In this document: positions 1 to 5,783 of the stretch, one piece after another
Layout of the letters: the number at the start of each line of letters is the position of its first letter
Numbering within the stretch: the first letter of the stretch is position 1
Assembly (NCBI GenBank): GCA_001873675.1
Contig: MNZP01000096.1
Span: forward strand, 1-10,764
Direction of reading: 5' to 3'
Length of the DNA: 10,764 bases
From: Syntrophaceae bacterium CG2_30_49_12
GTDB lineage: Bacteria > Desulfobacterota > Syntrophia > Syntrophales > CG2-30-49-12
Notes under the pieces: model-generated
What the model saw: only the letters and a program-made list of their open reading frames with translations
Told to the model about the DNA's origin: nothing
Databases searched by the model: none
Made by a program: the position numbers and the translations under genes

Positions 1-178
1 GCTTGTCGCTGAACAGGTCTATCAGCCCTTTTTGGGCAGCGGCCTTCCAGTTCCTGATCTGCCCCGGATGAACCTGATACTGACTTGTCAACTCAGCCGA
101 TGTCTTTTGCTCTTTGATCGCCTCTAATGCAACCTTTGCTTTAAATGATGGCGGATAACTCTTTCTCATTTTTTCCAC
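1..178 (-). CDS. IS3-family transposase OrfA, N-terminal part (runs off the window)
   Basis: This is the first 59 codons of a transposase OrfA of the Tnp_1 (helix-turn-helix) type. The N-terminus contains RKSYPPSFKAKVALEAI, followed by a basic HTH region with QYQVHPGQIRNWK, which is characteristic of IS3-family OrfA proteins that bind the IS ends. I chose the GTG at 178 because AGGAGG lies 5 bases upstream of it. An in-frame ATG at 169 is a possible alternative but is 14 bases from the AGGAGG. OrfB, normally made by -1 frameshifting from OrfA, is beyond position 1. No function in the respiratory locus is implied. Confidence 0.8.
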   Translation of the reverse strand, partial: MEKMRKSYPPSFKAKVALEAIKEQKTSAELTSQYQVHPGQIRNWKAAAQKGLIDLFSDK

Positions 179-220
179 TTGGACCTCCTGTTTTTAGTCT
201 CCAAGTGTAACTTATCATAC

Positions 221-240
221 CGTCCAAATTTTGGGGTCCA
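221..240. repeat. Terminal inverted repeat (left) of the IS3-family element
   Basis: On the minus strand the sequence TGGACCCCAAAATTTGGACG sits at the outer edge of the IS leader. A TGGACCCC-type tip is common among IS3-family elements. The matching right end is not in the window, so the exact repeat length is unverified. Confidence 0.55.
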
Positions 241-337
241 CTATACTTCCACATTGACTAATATGCAAAATCGAATATTAGTCCCTCTGGGTGTTAGCCG
301 CTTATGCAAATGATTCCGGCCGATATTTGAGTAATTC

Positions 338-389
338 GGGGACATAATAATATCCGGCAGGTCAATGACAATATTGGTATGATGTCCCC
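338..389. repeat. Imperfect inverted repeat with GGGGACAT / ATGTCCCC ends
   Basis: GGGGACATAATAATAT (338-353) faces ATATTGGTATGATGTCCCC (371-389). The reverse complement of the right arm matches the left arm apart from one mismatch and a 3-base bulge, leaving a loop of about 17 bases. GGGGACA-type tips are seen in REP/MITE-like elements mobilised by Y1 transposases in several bacterial groups; that assignment is by resemblance only. It could also be a transcript-end hairpin downstream of the molybdopterin gene, but there is no T-run after it. Confidence 0.5.
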
Positions 390-439
390 CGATAACACAC
401 TCTGTTATCTGCCATTGCGGGTATTTTTTCTTAAAGAAA

Positions 440-595
440 ATGGAGACTAAAGAAAAAAAATCTAAGGACTCATACCAGGAAGATAAATGCCTTAGGAACC
501 ATGAAGATTTCCTCTTTGCTCCGGACAAGATGACTCCCGAAGATATAGAGGAATACATGTATTCCCTTCTCCGGGACCGCTCCTTTGGATGCTGA
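440..595 (+). CDS. Doubtful small hypothetical protein (51 aa)
   Basis: A plus-strand ORF opens with ATG at 440 and ends with TGA at 593-595. It would encode a hydrophilic 51-residue protein, Lys/Glu-rich at the start (METKEKKSKDS) with a plausible helical end (MTPEDIEEYMYSLLRDR). The composition looks protein-like. There is no clear Shine-Dalgarno sequence (only AAAG before the ATG), no recognised family, and a minus-strand ORF overlaps it. The same frame upstream to about 263 contains stops at about 311, 329 and 380, so it might instead be the last piece of a decayed gene next to the IS. Treat as unproven. Confidence 0.3.
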   Translation: METKEKKSKDSYQEDKCLRNHEDFLFAPDKMTPEDIEEYMYSLLRDRSFGC

Positions 596-651
596 GGGTA
601 AGAAATCGTGCGGCGGTCGCCGTATTTAACTGCTTCCAAGCCAAGGGCGTC

Positions 652-3549
652 TTAAATCTTGACTACCTTCACCCTCGTGTCGTTAAAGGAAGCATTTGCC
701 CCGATCTTGTCCTCCAGGCAGACATTTTTCAGGAAGGGGTCAAGCGAGAGCAGCGGGGTAAGAGGAATTCCTGCGCCCCTGGTGGGATCGTTTCCCATAT
801 TTTTCCCGTCTATCTCTACCGGTTTTGCTCCCACACCCCATCTCGCAAAACCGTGGGGGATCCCTACCACGCCCGGTCTGATACCTTCCCTTACCGCGGC
901 CTTCCCCTCTATACCTTTTGCTGCATTGGGCGATGTTATCTTTACCCTGTCGCCGTTCTTTATCCCGAGGGGACGGGCATCACGAGGGTTTATAAGGATG
1001 TAATTCTCCGGCAGTATCTCGAGGAGCCACCTGTTGGCGGCAGTCCTCATTTCGGAATGGAAGGCAAATCTATAAGTTACTAACTGGAAAGGATAAGAAT
1101 CCTCTCTCAGCTCGTTACCCGCGCTATCCGTGATAGGCTCATATTTAGGAAGTCCATCGTAGGGTTTACCTGTCATCGAGTCTCTTGTCATGGATAGCTC
1201 TTCGTTATAGAGCCGACAGAGGCCGCCGTACACGCGGCGTGGACGGTCTCCCTGATAGGCCATATCGTAGGCATCAAACCTTCCCCCCCTAACAAGGGCA
1301 TACTGTATCTTCTCACCTTCCATAAGCCCCGGTACCTCCTGTCCCGCCTCCCCTCCGACCATCCCGGCAATAGCCCTTTTATAAAAGTCCCAGGCCGTAT
1401 TTAACGGTTGCCCGCTGCCGAAGGCATTATTCCCGAAGCCGGGAAGCCCCAACTTCCCTGCTATTCTGATCAGGATATCCTCCATCGTCATGGTGGTCGG
1501 GATAACCGGTTTGTACCCGCCTGTCTTTTGGTCAATATTCCCCACGACAGGCTGCCTTATCCCTATCGTCCTGGTAGCAACGACCGGCGGTACGCTACAG
1601 ATATCCCATCTCTCTAAGTAGGTTGTATCGGGCAGGATGTAATCTGCATAAAAATTTGTTTCCGTGATCTCAGAGTCTATCGCGATGAGAAGGGGGACCT
1701 TCTTTGTGTCTCGGAGTGTGTCGCTGACGATATCTCTCGTTGCGGGGACCGAGTAGGAGGGGTTGGCCCGGTACAACAGTAACGCCTTGATGGGATAGGG
1801 GTACCCCTCGGCAATAGCGGGGATTACCTCTTGGAAGACTCCCCAGTCAGGGACAAGGGGAAACCAGGGCCTCTTTGACGGATATCCCTTTTCCCTGAAT
1901 TCTCTTGTGTCTTCATATCTGTGCCCGGCCCTGTCAATCCTGATCCCGGAGGGTTTAACGCCATCGCCGATGGTTTTTAGCGCATACATGCCCTCCTGTG
2001 TGTCGAGAGATTCCCCCCATGCGCCTCCCCCGACAATGAGCCCCCCCTTTTTATCTATGTTTCCCACAAGGAGGTTGAGAGCAATGATCGTCCGCGCGGT
2101 ATAGGCGCCATTTGCGTGCTGAACCGCCCCGCCATAGAAATCGGCAACCGCCCTCTTGCCGTACGAGACAAACTCCTCGGCCAATTTCTCTATGACAGAA
2201 GATTCAATACCACATATCCGGGCATATTCTTTTATGTCCCTCTGATAGACCCTCTCTTTTAAGAGTCGAAAGACAGACTTGCAGGGGATATTGTTTACCT
2301 TCGCCTCCACCTCTAATTCGCCATGCAGGGCGTTGTCGGCCAACTCCGCCCTTCCCCCCGACCAGACGACAGTTTTGCCACCCCTCTTCAATAACTCCAT
2401 ATTGTCCATACGGACGAGACAGGCGGCATTGGTCCAGCTTTCCTCTCCGTCCCTCTGTGCCGCCTTTTTTGAGGTATTCTCTAAGAATCTGCGGTTATAG
2501 GACCCATTTTCCATAAGCCATCGCATCATCCCCAGGGCGAGTGCGGCATCGGTACCCGGCCTGATGGGTATCCACTGATCAGCTAAGGAAGCAGAATTTG
2601 ACAACCTCGGGTCCACCACTACCCATTTGAAAGTTTTGTACTTACCCTTGAACTTTTCTTCGTATCCTGCCTCCTGCAAGGCCTCTGATCCCCCCTCGGC
2701 GCCAACCTTTGCCTTCATCAGCTTCCGGGCGACGGTCTGGAGAGGAACGCCGGAATCCAGGGGCGAGGAGCCGAAGAGAACGAGGAAAGTTGTGTTGAGT
2801 ATATCGGGCTTTAAATGATCGTGGAGTTCATCAAAGGTCAATTTGAATCCCATCCGGTGGCTTGACTCTCTGATACTGGTATCATCTATCCCCCCATTTA
2901 CGGAACCGTAGGCATTCATAAATCTGGAGATAAATATCCTGCTTCCTAACTCTAATCTTCCACTCAAAAAGACAAACTGATTTGCCCTGGCACCCAACTC
3001 CGGTGTATTTTTATCTATTGGGGCTTCCGTATCCCTGATCCCTCTGAGACCTTCTACCTTCCCCTCTCCAAAGATGTTTCCCCCCTCTGCAATCTCCGTA
3101 ATGGCCTCATCCCAGTTTATCGTCTTCCACTTGCCGGATCCCCTCTCGCCTATCCTTTTTAAAGGCGCCTTGATCCGGTACGGGTCGTATATTGTCTGAA
3201 TGCCCGCCTGACCCTTTACGCAAAGGGAACCGGTATATCTGAGGGCCTCTTTGGCGCCTGTACTATAGGAAATATGAGGTTCCATGGAATTTGGATGATA
3301 GGGATTCCCGTCGAGCTTGACCAGAACACCTTCTCTGATCCTTGCCCTGAGCCCGCAGTTGCCCTCGCACATCTGGCAGACGCTGTATATACTCTCTATC
3401 CCCAGTGTGGTTTCGAGAGGATCAGAAGCGGCTGCCCCCATGATATCCAGGGGCACTTCTTCCGACTTCAACAGATGGCATCCGCTGAGATAGGCGCTCC
3501 CGCCTAAGATCGTCGCTGTCCTGATGAACTCACGCCTGGTTATCTTCAT
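652..3549 (-). CDS. Tat-exported molybdopterin oxidoreductase, TtrA-like catalytic subunit (965 aa)
   Basis: A large DMSO-reductase-family (MopB) protein, probably the periplasmic catalytic or structural subunit of the NrfD-linked complex encoded just upstream. The N-terminus has a twin-arginine signal (TRREFIR, residues 4-10), a hydrophobic stretch, and LSGC (21-24), which resembles a lipobox. A [4Fe-4S] motif follows: C58-x2-C61-x3-C65 ... C110, with Lys112 after it. Other family marks are GNPYHP (81-86), WDEAI (146-150), a nucleotide-type VVVDPR (310-315), RPGTDAALALG (330-340) and a C-terminal molydopterin-binding domain from about 819. Length and the region after residue 240 resemble tetrathionate reductase TtrA more than PsrA or DmsA. 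Where related enzymes have a Cys metal ligand, this one appears to have Arg227. The substrate is unknown; tetrathionate, other sulfur oxyanions, or no substrate at all (as in QrcB) are all possible. An ATG start follows AAGGAAAG. Confidence 0.9.
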   Translation of the reverse strand: MKITRREFIRTATILGGSAYLSGCHLLKSEEVPLDIMGAAASDPLETTLGIESIYSVCQMCEGNCGLRARIREGVLVKLDGNPYHPNSMEPHISYSTGAKEALRYTGSLCVKGQAGIQTIYDPYRIKAPLKRIGERGSGKWKTINWDEAITEIAEGGNIFGEGKVEGLRGIRDTEAPIDKNTPELGARANQFVFLSGRLELGSRIFISRFMNAYGSVNGGIDDTSIRESSHRMGFKLTFDELHDHLKPDILNTTFLVLFGSSPLDSGVPLQTVARKLMKAKVGAEGGSEALQEAGYEEKFKGKYKTFKWVVVDPRLSNSASLADQWIPIRPGTDAALALGMMRWLMENGSYNRRFLENTSKKAAQRDGEESWTNAACLVRMDNMELLKRGGKTVVWSGGRAELADNALHGELEVEAKVNNIPCKSVFRLLKERVYQRDIKEYARICGIESSVIEKLAEEFVSYGKRAVADFYGGAVQHANGAYTARTIIALNLLVGNIDKKGGLIVGGGAWGESLDTQEGMYALKTIGDGVKPSGIRIDRAGHRYEDTREFREKGYPSKRPWFPLVPDWGVFQEVIPAIAEGYPYPIKALLLYRANPSYSVPATRDIVSDTLRDTKKVPLLIAIDSEITETNFYADYILPDTTYLERWDICSVPPVVATRTIGIRQPVVGNIDQKTGGYKPVIPTTMTMEDILIRIAGKLGLPGFGNNAFGSGQPLNTAWDFYKRAIAGMVGGEAGQEVPGLMEGEKIQYALVRGGRFDAYDMAYQGDRPRRVYGGLCRLYNEELSMTRDSMTGKPYDGLPKYEPITDSAGNELREDSYPFQLVTYRFAFHSEMRTAANRWLLEILPENYILINPRDARPLGIKNGDRVKITSPNAAKGIEGKAAVREGIRPGVVGIPHGFARWGVGAKPVEIDGKNMGNDPTRGAGIPLTPLLSLDPFLKNVCLEDKIGANASFNDTRVKVVKI

Positions 3550-3574
3550 CTTTCTTTCCTTATCATGACTCCGC

Positions 3575-4465
3575 TTAACTTAAAGGTACGGCAAATCCTA
3601 TAAACACTAAAGAATATCTCATAATGAACACGCCAACGACGACCAGGATGGCGCTCAGGCTGACCCATGCCCTGCTTCGCCTGGTCCTGGGGAAAATCAG
3701 GAGAAACAGAGGAACCAGCATCCCCATGACGATCTCCCCCCACACGTACAGGGGTTCATGAAGGGCGGTAATAATGGAGGCAAATCCATCGGCATTTGAA
3801 AGCAGTAAAGTAAACCAGAAGGACATCAGCCAGAAGAGGTCAACGAGGATGATGGCAATCATCATATTGTAGAGGTCAGAAAAGACCTCCTCGCTCAGTT
3901 TCTTCTCCGAGAACTTATCCATCACGAAGGCAACAATCAGCAGGAGGGCAACACCCGACAGAACTGCGGAGGTCAAAAAATATCCCGGCATTAAGGCTGA
4001 ATGCCACCAGGTCCTGGCCCTGATCACAGCGAAGGCGAAACCGGTGTAGGCATGGACAAATATGGCCAGGGGCACGGTAATTGTCCCCAATACCTTCATC
4101 ATCCTGTCATCCTTTACAAAGATGAACCATATGTAAAGCATATTGGCGATGGGGTAGAGGGTAAGCAACCAGGAACCGTAGGAGAGAACTGATTTGGGGT
4201 TGAAGAAGGAAGGCACCAGTGTATGCCAGAATCTCAGGGGTTGCTGGAGGTCAAGTATCAGACATACGGGCGCCACCAACAGCAGGACAAAGGATATTAT
4301 CGCCGCCGGCAGGGCGAGAGGTTTGTACTTCTTTATCCCAAAGACCGTGGAGAGGGAGGAGAGGATAAAGGAACCGGCGGACAAACCGGTGAAGTAAAAG
4401 TAAAGCGGTATGTAAACCTTCCACGGAATCTCGTGGGGAACATTATATAAAACACTCAAGTCCAA
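3575..4465 (-). CDS. NrfD/PsrC-like integral membrane quinone-interacting subunit (296 aa)
   Basis: A polytopic membrane protein of the NrfD/PsrC/TtrC type, which anchors a periplasmic four-cluster ferredoxin and exchanges electrons with the quinone pool. About eight hydrophobic helices can be seen (roughly 18-43, 52-72, 93-116, 125-150, 159-182, 200-223, 238-258 and 266-290), matching the eight-helix PsrC fold. Family-like motifs include TGLSAGSF (26-33), LDLQQPLRFW (71-80) and MPGYFLTSAVLSG (159-171). The start is TTG at 4465, preceded by AGAGGT at suitable spacing; there is no ATG nearby. It lies 25 bases upstream of the molybdopterin gene and 85 bases downstream of the ferredoxin gene; the latter gap holds a strong inverted repeat. 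The family is clear; the direction of electron flow (quinol oxidation or quinone reduction) is not. Confidence 0.9.
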   Translation of the reverse strand: MDLSVLYNVPHEIPWKVYIPLYFYFTGLSAGSFILSSLSTVFGIKKYKPLALPAAIISFVLLLVAPVCLILDLQQPLRFWHTLVPSFFNPKSVLSYGSWLLTLYPIANMLYIWFIFVKDDRMMKVLGTITVPLAIFVHAYTGFAFAVIRARTWWHSALMPGYFLTSAVLSGVALLLIVAFVMDKFSEKKLSEEVFSDLYNMMIAIILVDLFWLMSFWFTLLLSNADGFASIITALHEPLYVWGEIVMGMLVPLFLLIFPRTRRSRAWVSLSAILVVVGVFIMRYSLVFIGFAVPLS

Positions 4466-4483
4466 GGTAACCTCTTTTAATAT

Positions 4484-4536
4484 TAGGCTGAAGGCTGAAG
4501 GCTGAAGGCTGTTAGAACACTTCAGCCTTCAGCCTA
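4484..4536. repeat. Heptamer array facing its own reverse complement (17-bp perfect inverted repeat)
   Basis: TAGGCTGAAGGCTGAAG (4484-4500) is exactly complementary to CTTCAGCCTTCAGCCTA (4520-4536). The left arm continues as about 3.7 copies of the 7-mer GGCTGAA, so the hairpin can form in more than one register, with loops of 19 or 12 bases. It lies in the 85-base gap between the ferredoxin and NrfD genes, upstream of the NrfD ribosome binding site. No T-run follows on the minus strand, so it is not a classic terminator. It could stabilise the mRNA or tune expression of NrfD, or simply be a dispersed repeat. Confidence 0.85.
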
Positions 4537-4550
4537 TCTACCTTAATCTT

Positions 4551-5210
4551 TTATCTCTTCCAGTAATCCGAAAGCTTACCGGTGATCGTCTTCTCGTATT
4601 CCTCGATTGCCTCAGGGTAGCTTTCGGAGAGCTTTATCCGCCCCAGTAAGTCCCTATCCGAGGCGATGTAGAAAACCTTGGGAAGGGTTCCCAGTTCCGG
4701 CTTGATTACCACGGTGGCGTTTGCGGCAATTAACTTTGATACCTCACTTCCCCTGTCGTTTAAGTCGCCAAAGGTAATGGCTCTGCCGATGCAGGATGTT
4801 ACACATGCAGGGAGCAGACCTGCGTCTATCCTGTGGGCGCAGAAGCTGCATTTATCTGCTGTGCGCCTGACGGGATTGAAGAATCTTGCATCGTAGGGAC
4901 AGGCCGCAATACACATCCCGCAGCCGATACATTTGCCGTAGTACATCGTGACCAAACCATCGGCTCTCTTGACGGTTGCCTGAACAGGACACACATCTAC
5001 GCAGGGCGGATTATCGCAATGGTTGCAAAGCCTCCTCAAAAAGAAGTTCTTCACATTCGGATACGACCCCTTCTGGATACCTTTCATCCACGAACGCCAG
5101 TAGCCGAGGGGGACATTATTTTCACTCTTACAGGCTATGATGCAGGTATGGCAGCCCACGCATTTACGCTGGTCTATCACCATCCCCCATTTTTTCGTCT
5201 TCTTTCCCAA
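4551..5210 (-). CDS. DmsB/TtrB-like four-cluster [4Fe-4S] electron-transfer subunit (219 aa)
   Basis: This is the electron-transfer subunit that normally links the membrane NrfD protein to the molybdopterin subunit. Sixteen cysteines form four cluster motifs: C17-x2-C20-x2-C23-x3-C27, C62-x2-C65-x4-C70-x3-C74, C94-x2-C97-x2-C100-x3-C104, and C121-x2-C124-x11-C136-x3-C140. GLLPACVTSC (131-140) and LGTLPKVFYI (173-182) are typical of the DmsB/PsrB/TtrB family. There is no signal peptide, so it would be carried across the membrane with the Tat-bearing molybdopterin subunit (inference). The start is TTG, immediately after the TAG of the upstream cytochrome, with AGAGG inside the end of that gene at good spacing; this suggests translational coupling. 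An ATG at codon 10 is an alternative start but lacks a well-placed ribosome binding site. Confidence 0.92.
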   Translation of the reverse strand: MGKKTKKWGMVIDQRKCVGCHTCIIACKSENNVPLGYWRSWMKGIQKGSYPNVKNFFLRRLCNHCDNPPCVDVCPVQATVKRADGLVTMYYGKCIGCGMCIAACPYDARFFNPVRRTADKCSFCAHRIDAGLLPACVTSCIGRAITFGDLNDRGSEVSKLIAANATVVIKPELGTLPKVFYIASDRDLLGRIKLSESYPEAIEEYEKTITGKLSDYWKR

Positions 5211-5741
5211 CTATCGCCTCTTGTGACACGCAAGACATTCAAGTTTGCTGAAAGATTCCCTGCCGTTATGGCATTCACCGGTGGCACAGAGTCTCTCCGC
5301 CCTTTCCACTTCTATTATTTTACCTGCCCCCCCATCCATGCCGGCAGGCGCCATAAAGACATGATGAGCCTCTCTGCCTATCCTCACCACCCTGTCTGAG
5401 TCCTTAAACAACCGGATAATAAATCCGGAGTGAGCTTCCGTGTTGAAAGGATTCTCATGACAGTCTTCACACTGATACTTTGCCTTTTTGCCCTTTATGT
5501 GGGAAAGATGGCTGAAGGTTACAGCGCCGGGGGAGCCCTTTGCCGTATATTTAATATCTCCACCGCCGACATTCCTCGACAATGCCAGGAAGGAGGCAAA
5601 CAGGCCAATGACGAGGATAGCGATCAATCCAAAGCCCAATTTACGTCCCAGGACTTTATCAGCGGAAAGACCCTTAATCAGGCTGAAGATTATAGGATGG
5701 CGGCGGTCCATTTTATTTTTCTTTTGCTCTTCAGTTTTCAT
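5211..5741 (-). CDS. Membrane-anchored trihaem cytochrome c (c7/c3-like, 176 aa)
   Basis: A small multihaem cytochrome with an uncleaved-looking N-terminal membrane segment (about 36-54) and a periplasmic domain. It has three haem attachment motifs: CEDCH (91-95), CATGECH (152-158, a CX4CH variant) and CLACH (169-173). VTFSHLSH (74-81) before the first motif resembles c7/c3-type proteins, in which the histidines supply distal haem ligands. Position directly before the ferredoxin gene, with no gap, suggests it is the cytochrome subunit of the NrfD/molybdopterin complex, comparable in role to QrcA or ActA but with fewer haems. The ATG at 5741 has no obvious Shine-Dalgarno sequence; a second Met at codon 11 is possible. 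Function as a periplasmic electron donor or acceptor is inferred. Confidence 0.85.
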   Translation of the reverse strand: MKTEEQKKNKMDRRHPIIFSLIKGLSADKVLGRKLGFGLIAILVIGLFASFLALSRNVGGGDIKYTAKGSPGAVTFSHLSHIKGKKAKYQCEDCHENPFNTEAHSGFIIRLFKDSDRVVRIGREAHHVFMAPAGMDGGAGKIIEVERAERLCATGECHNGRESFSKLECLACHKRR

Positions 5742-5751
5742 AGATAACGGC

Positions 5752-5779
5752 TGTCATTTCGAGCGAAGCGAGAAATCTT
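5752..5779. repeat. Short dispersed palindromic repeat (TTTCGAGCGAAGCGAGAAA type)
   Basis: TCATTTCGAGCGAAGCGAGA and its reverse complement belong to a short repeat style I have seen between genes in many unrelated bacterial genomes. Here the arms ATTTC (5756-5760) and GAAAT (5772-5776) pair, followed by two G-A mismatches, GC pairs and a GAA loop. It fills most of the 42-base gap between the flavoprotein and trihaem cytochrome genes. It may act as an mRNA hairpin between the two modules. No terminator T-run follows on the minus strand. Confidence 0.6.
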
Positions 5780-5783
5780 AAGG

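Larger units (their letters stand above)
1..240 (-). mobile_element. Left end of an IS3-family insertion sequence (partial)
   Basis: The element enters from the left edge of the window and ends near 240. Read on the minus strand it starts with a terminal-repeat-like sequence (TGGACCCCAAAATTTGGACG, 221-240), followed by a short leader, a strong AGGAGG ribosome binding site and the start of an OrfA-type transposase gene. This is the usual layout of an IS3-family left end. The OrfB (DDE integrase) part and the right end lie outside the window, so intactness, target duplication and copy number cannot be judged. The outer boundary may be up to 4 bases further out, because the flanking TATAG also resembles IS3-family tips. 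The IS is read in the same direction as the respiratory genes upstream of it. Confidence 0.75.
241..651. other. Region without a convincing gene between the IS and the respiratory operon
   Basis: About 410 bases lie between the IS tip and the stop codon of the molybdopterin gene. They hold the GGGGACAT inverted repeat (338-389) and the doubtful 51-codon plus-strand ORF (440-595). A 132-codon minus-strand ORF (639-241, TTG start) also spans the region, but it has no ribosome binding site, a low-complexity middle and no recognisable domain, so I do not call it a gene. A small GC-rich hairpin (CGGC/GCCG, near 613-624) lies just downstream of the operon but is too weak to call a terminator. Confidence 0.6.

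Noticed and set aside
263..382. Decayed universal-stress-protein gene (frame reading MQNRILVPLGVS)
   Set aside because: The opening resembles UspA beta-1 and a later piece reads FGDIIISGRS, but the stretch is only about 120 bases with three in-frame stops, too little to support a pseudogene call.
241..639. 132-codon minus-strand ORF beside the IS
   Set aside because: TTG start without a ribosome binding site, no recognisable domain, biased Ser/Lys-rich middle, and it contains the inverted repeat. It looks like a chance open frame.
589..1083. 164-codon plus-strand ORF antisense to the molybdopterin gene
   Set aside because: It lies almost entirely opposite a well-supported gene and its peptide has no recognisable motif; it is a shadow frame.
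652..3549. Assignment as genuine tetrathionate reductase (ttrA)
   Set aside because: Overall style fits TtrA, but the apparent loss of the Cys ligand and the added cytochrome and flavoprotein genes make a specific substrate and gene symbol unsafe.
4833..5399. 188-codon plus-strand ORF opposite the ferredoxin and trihaem cytochrome genes
   Set aside because: The minus-strand genes carry complete cysteine and haem motifs; the plus frame is an antisense shadow.
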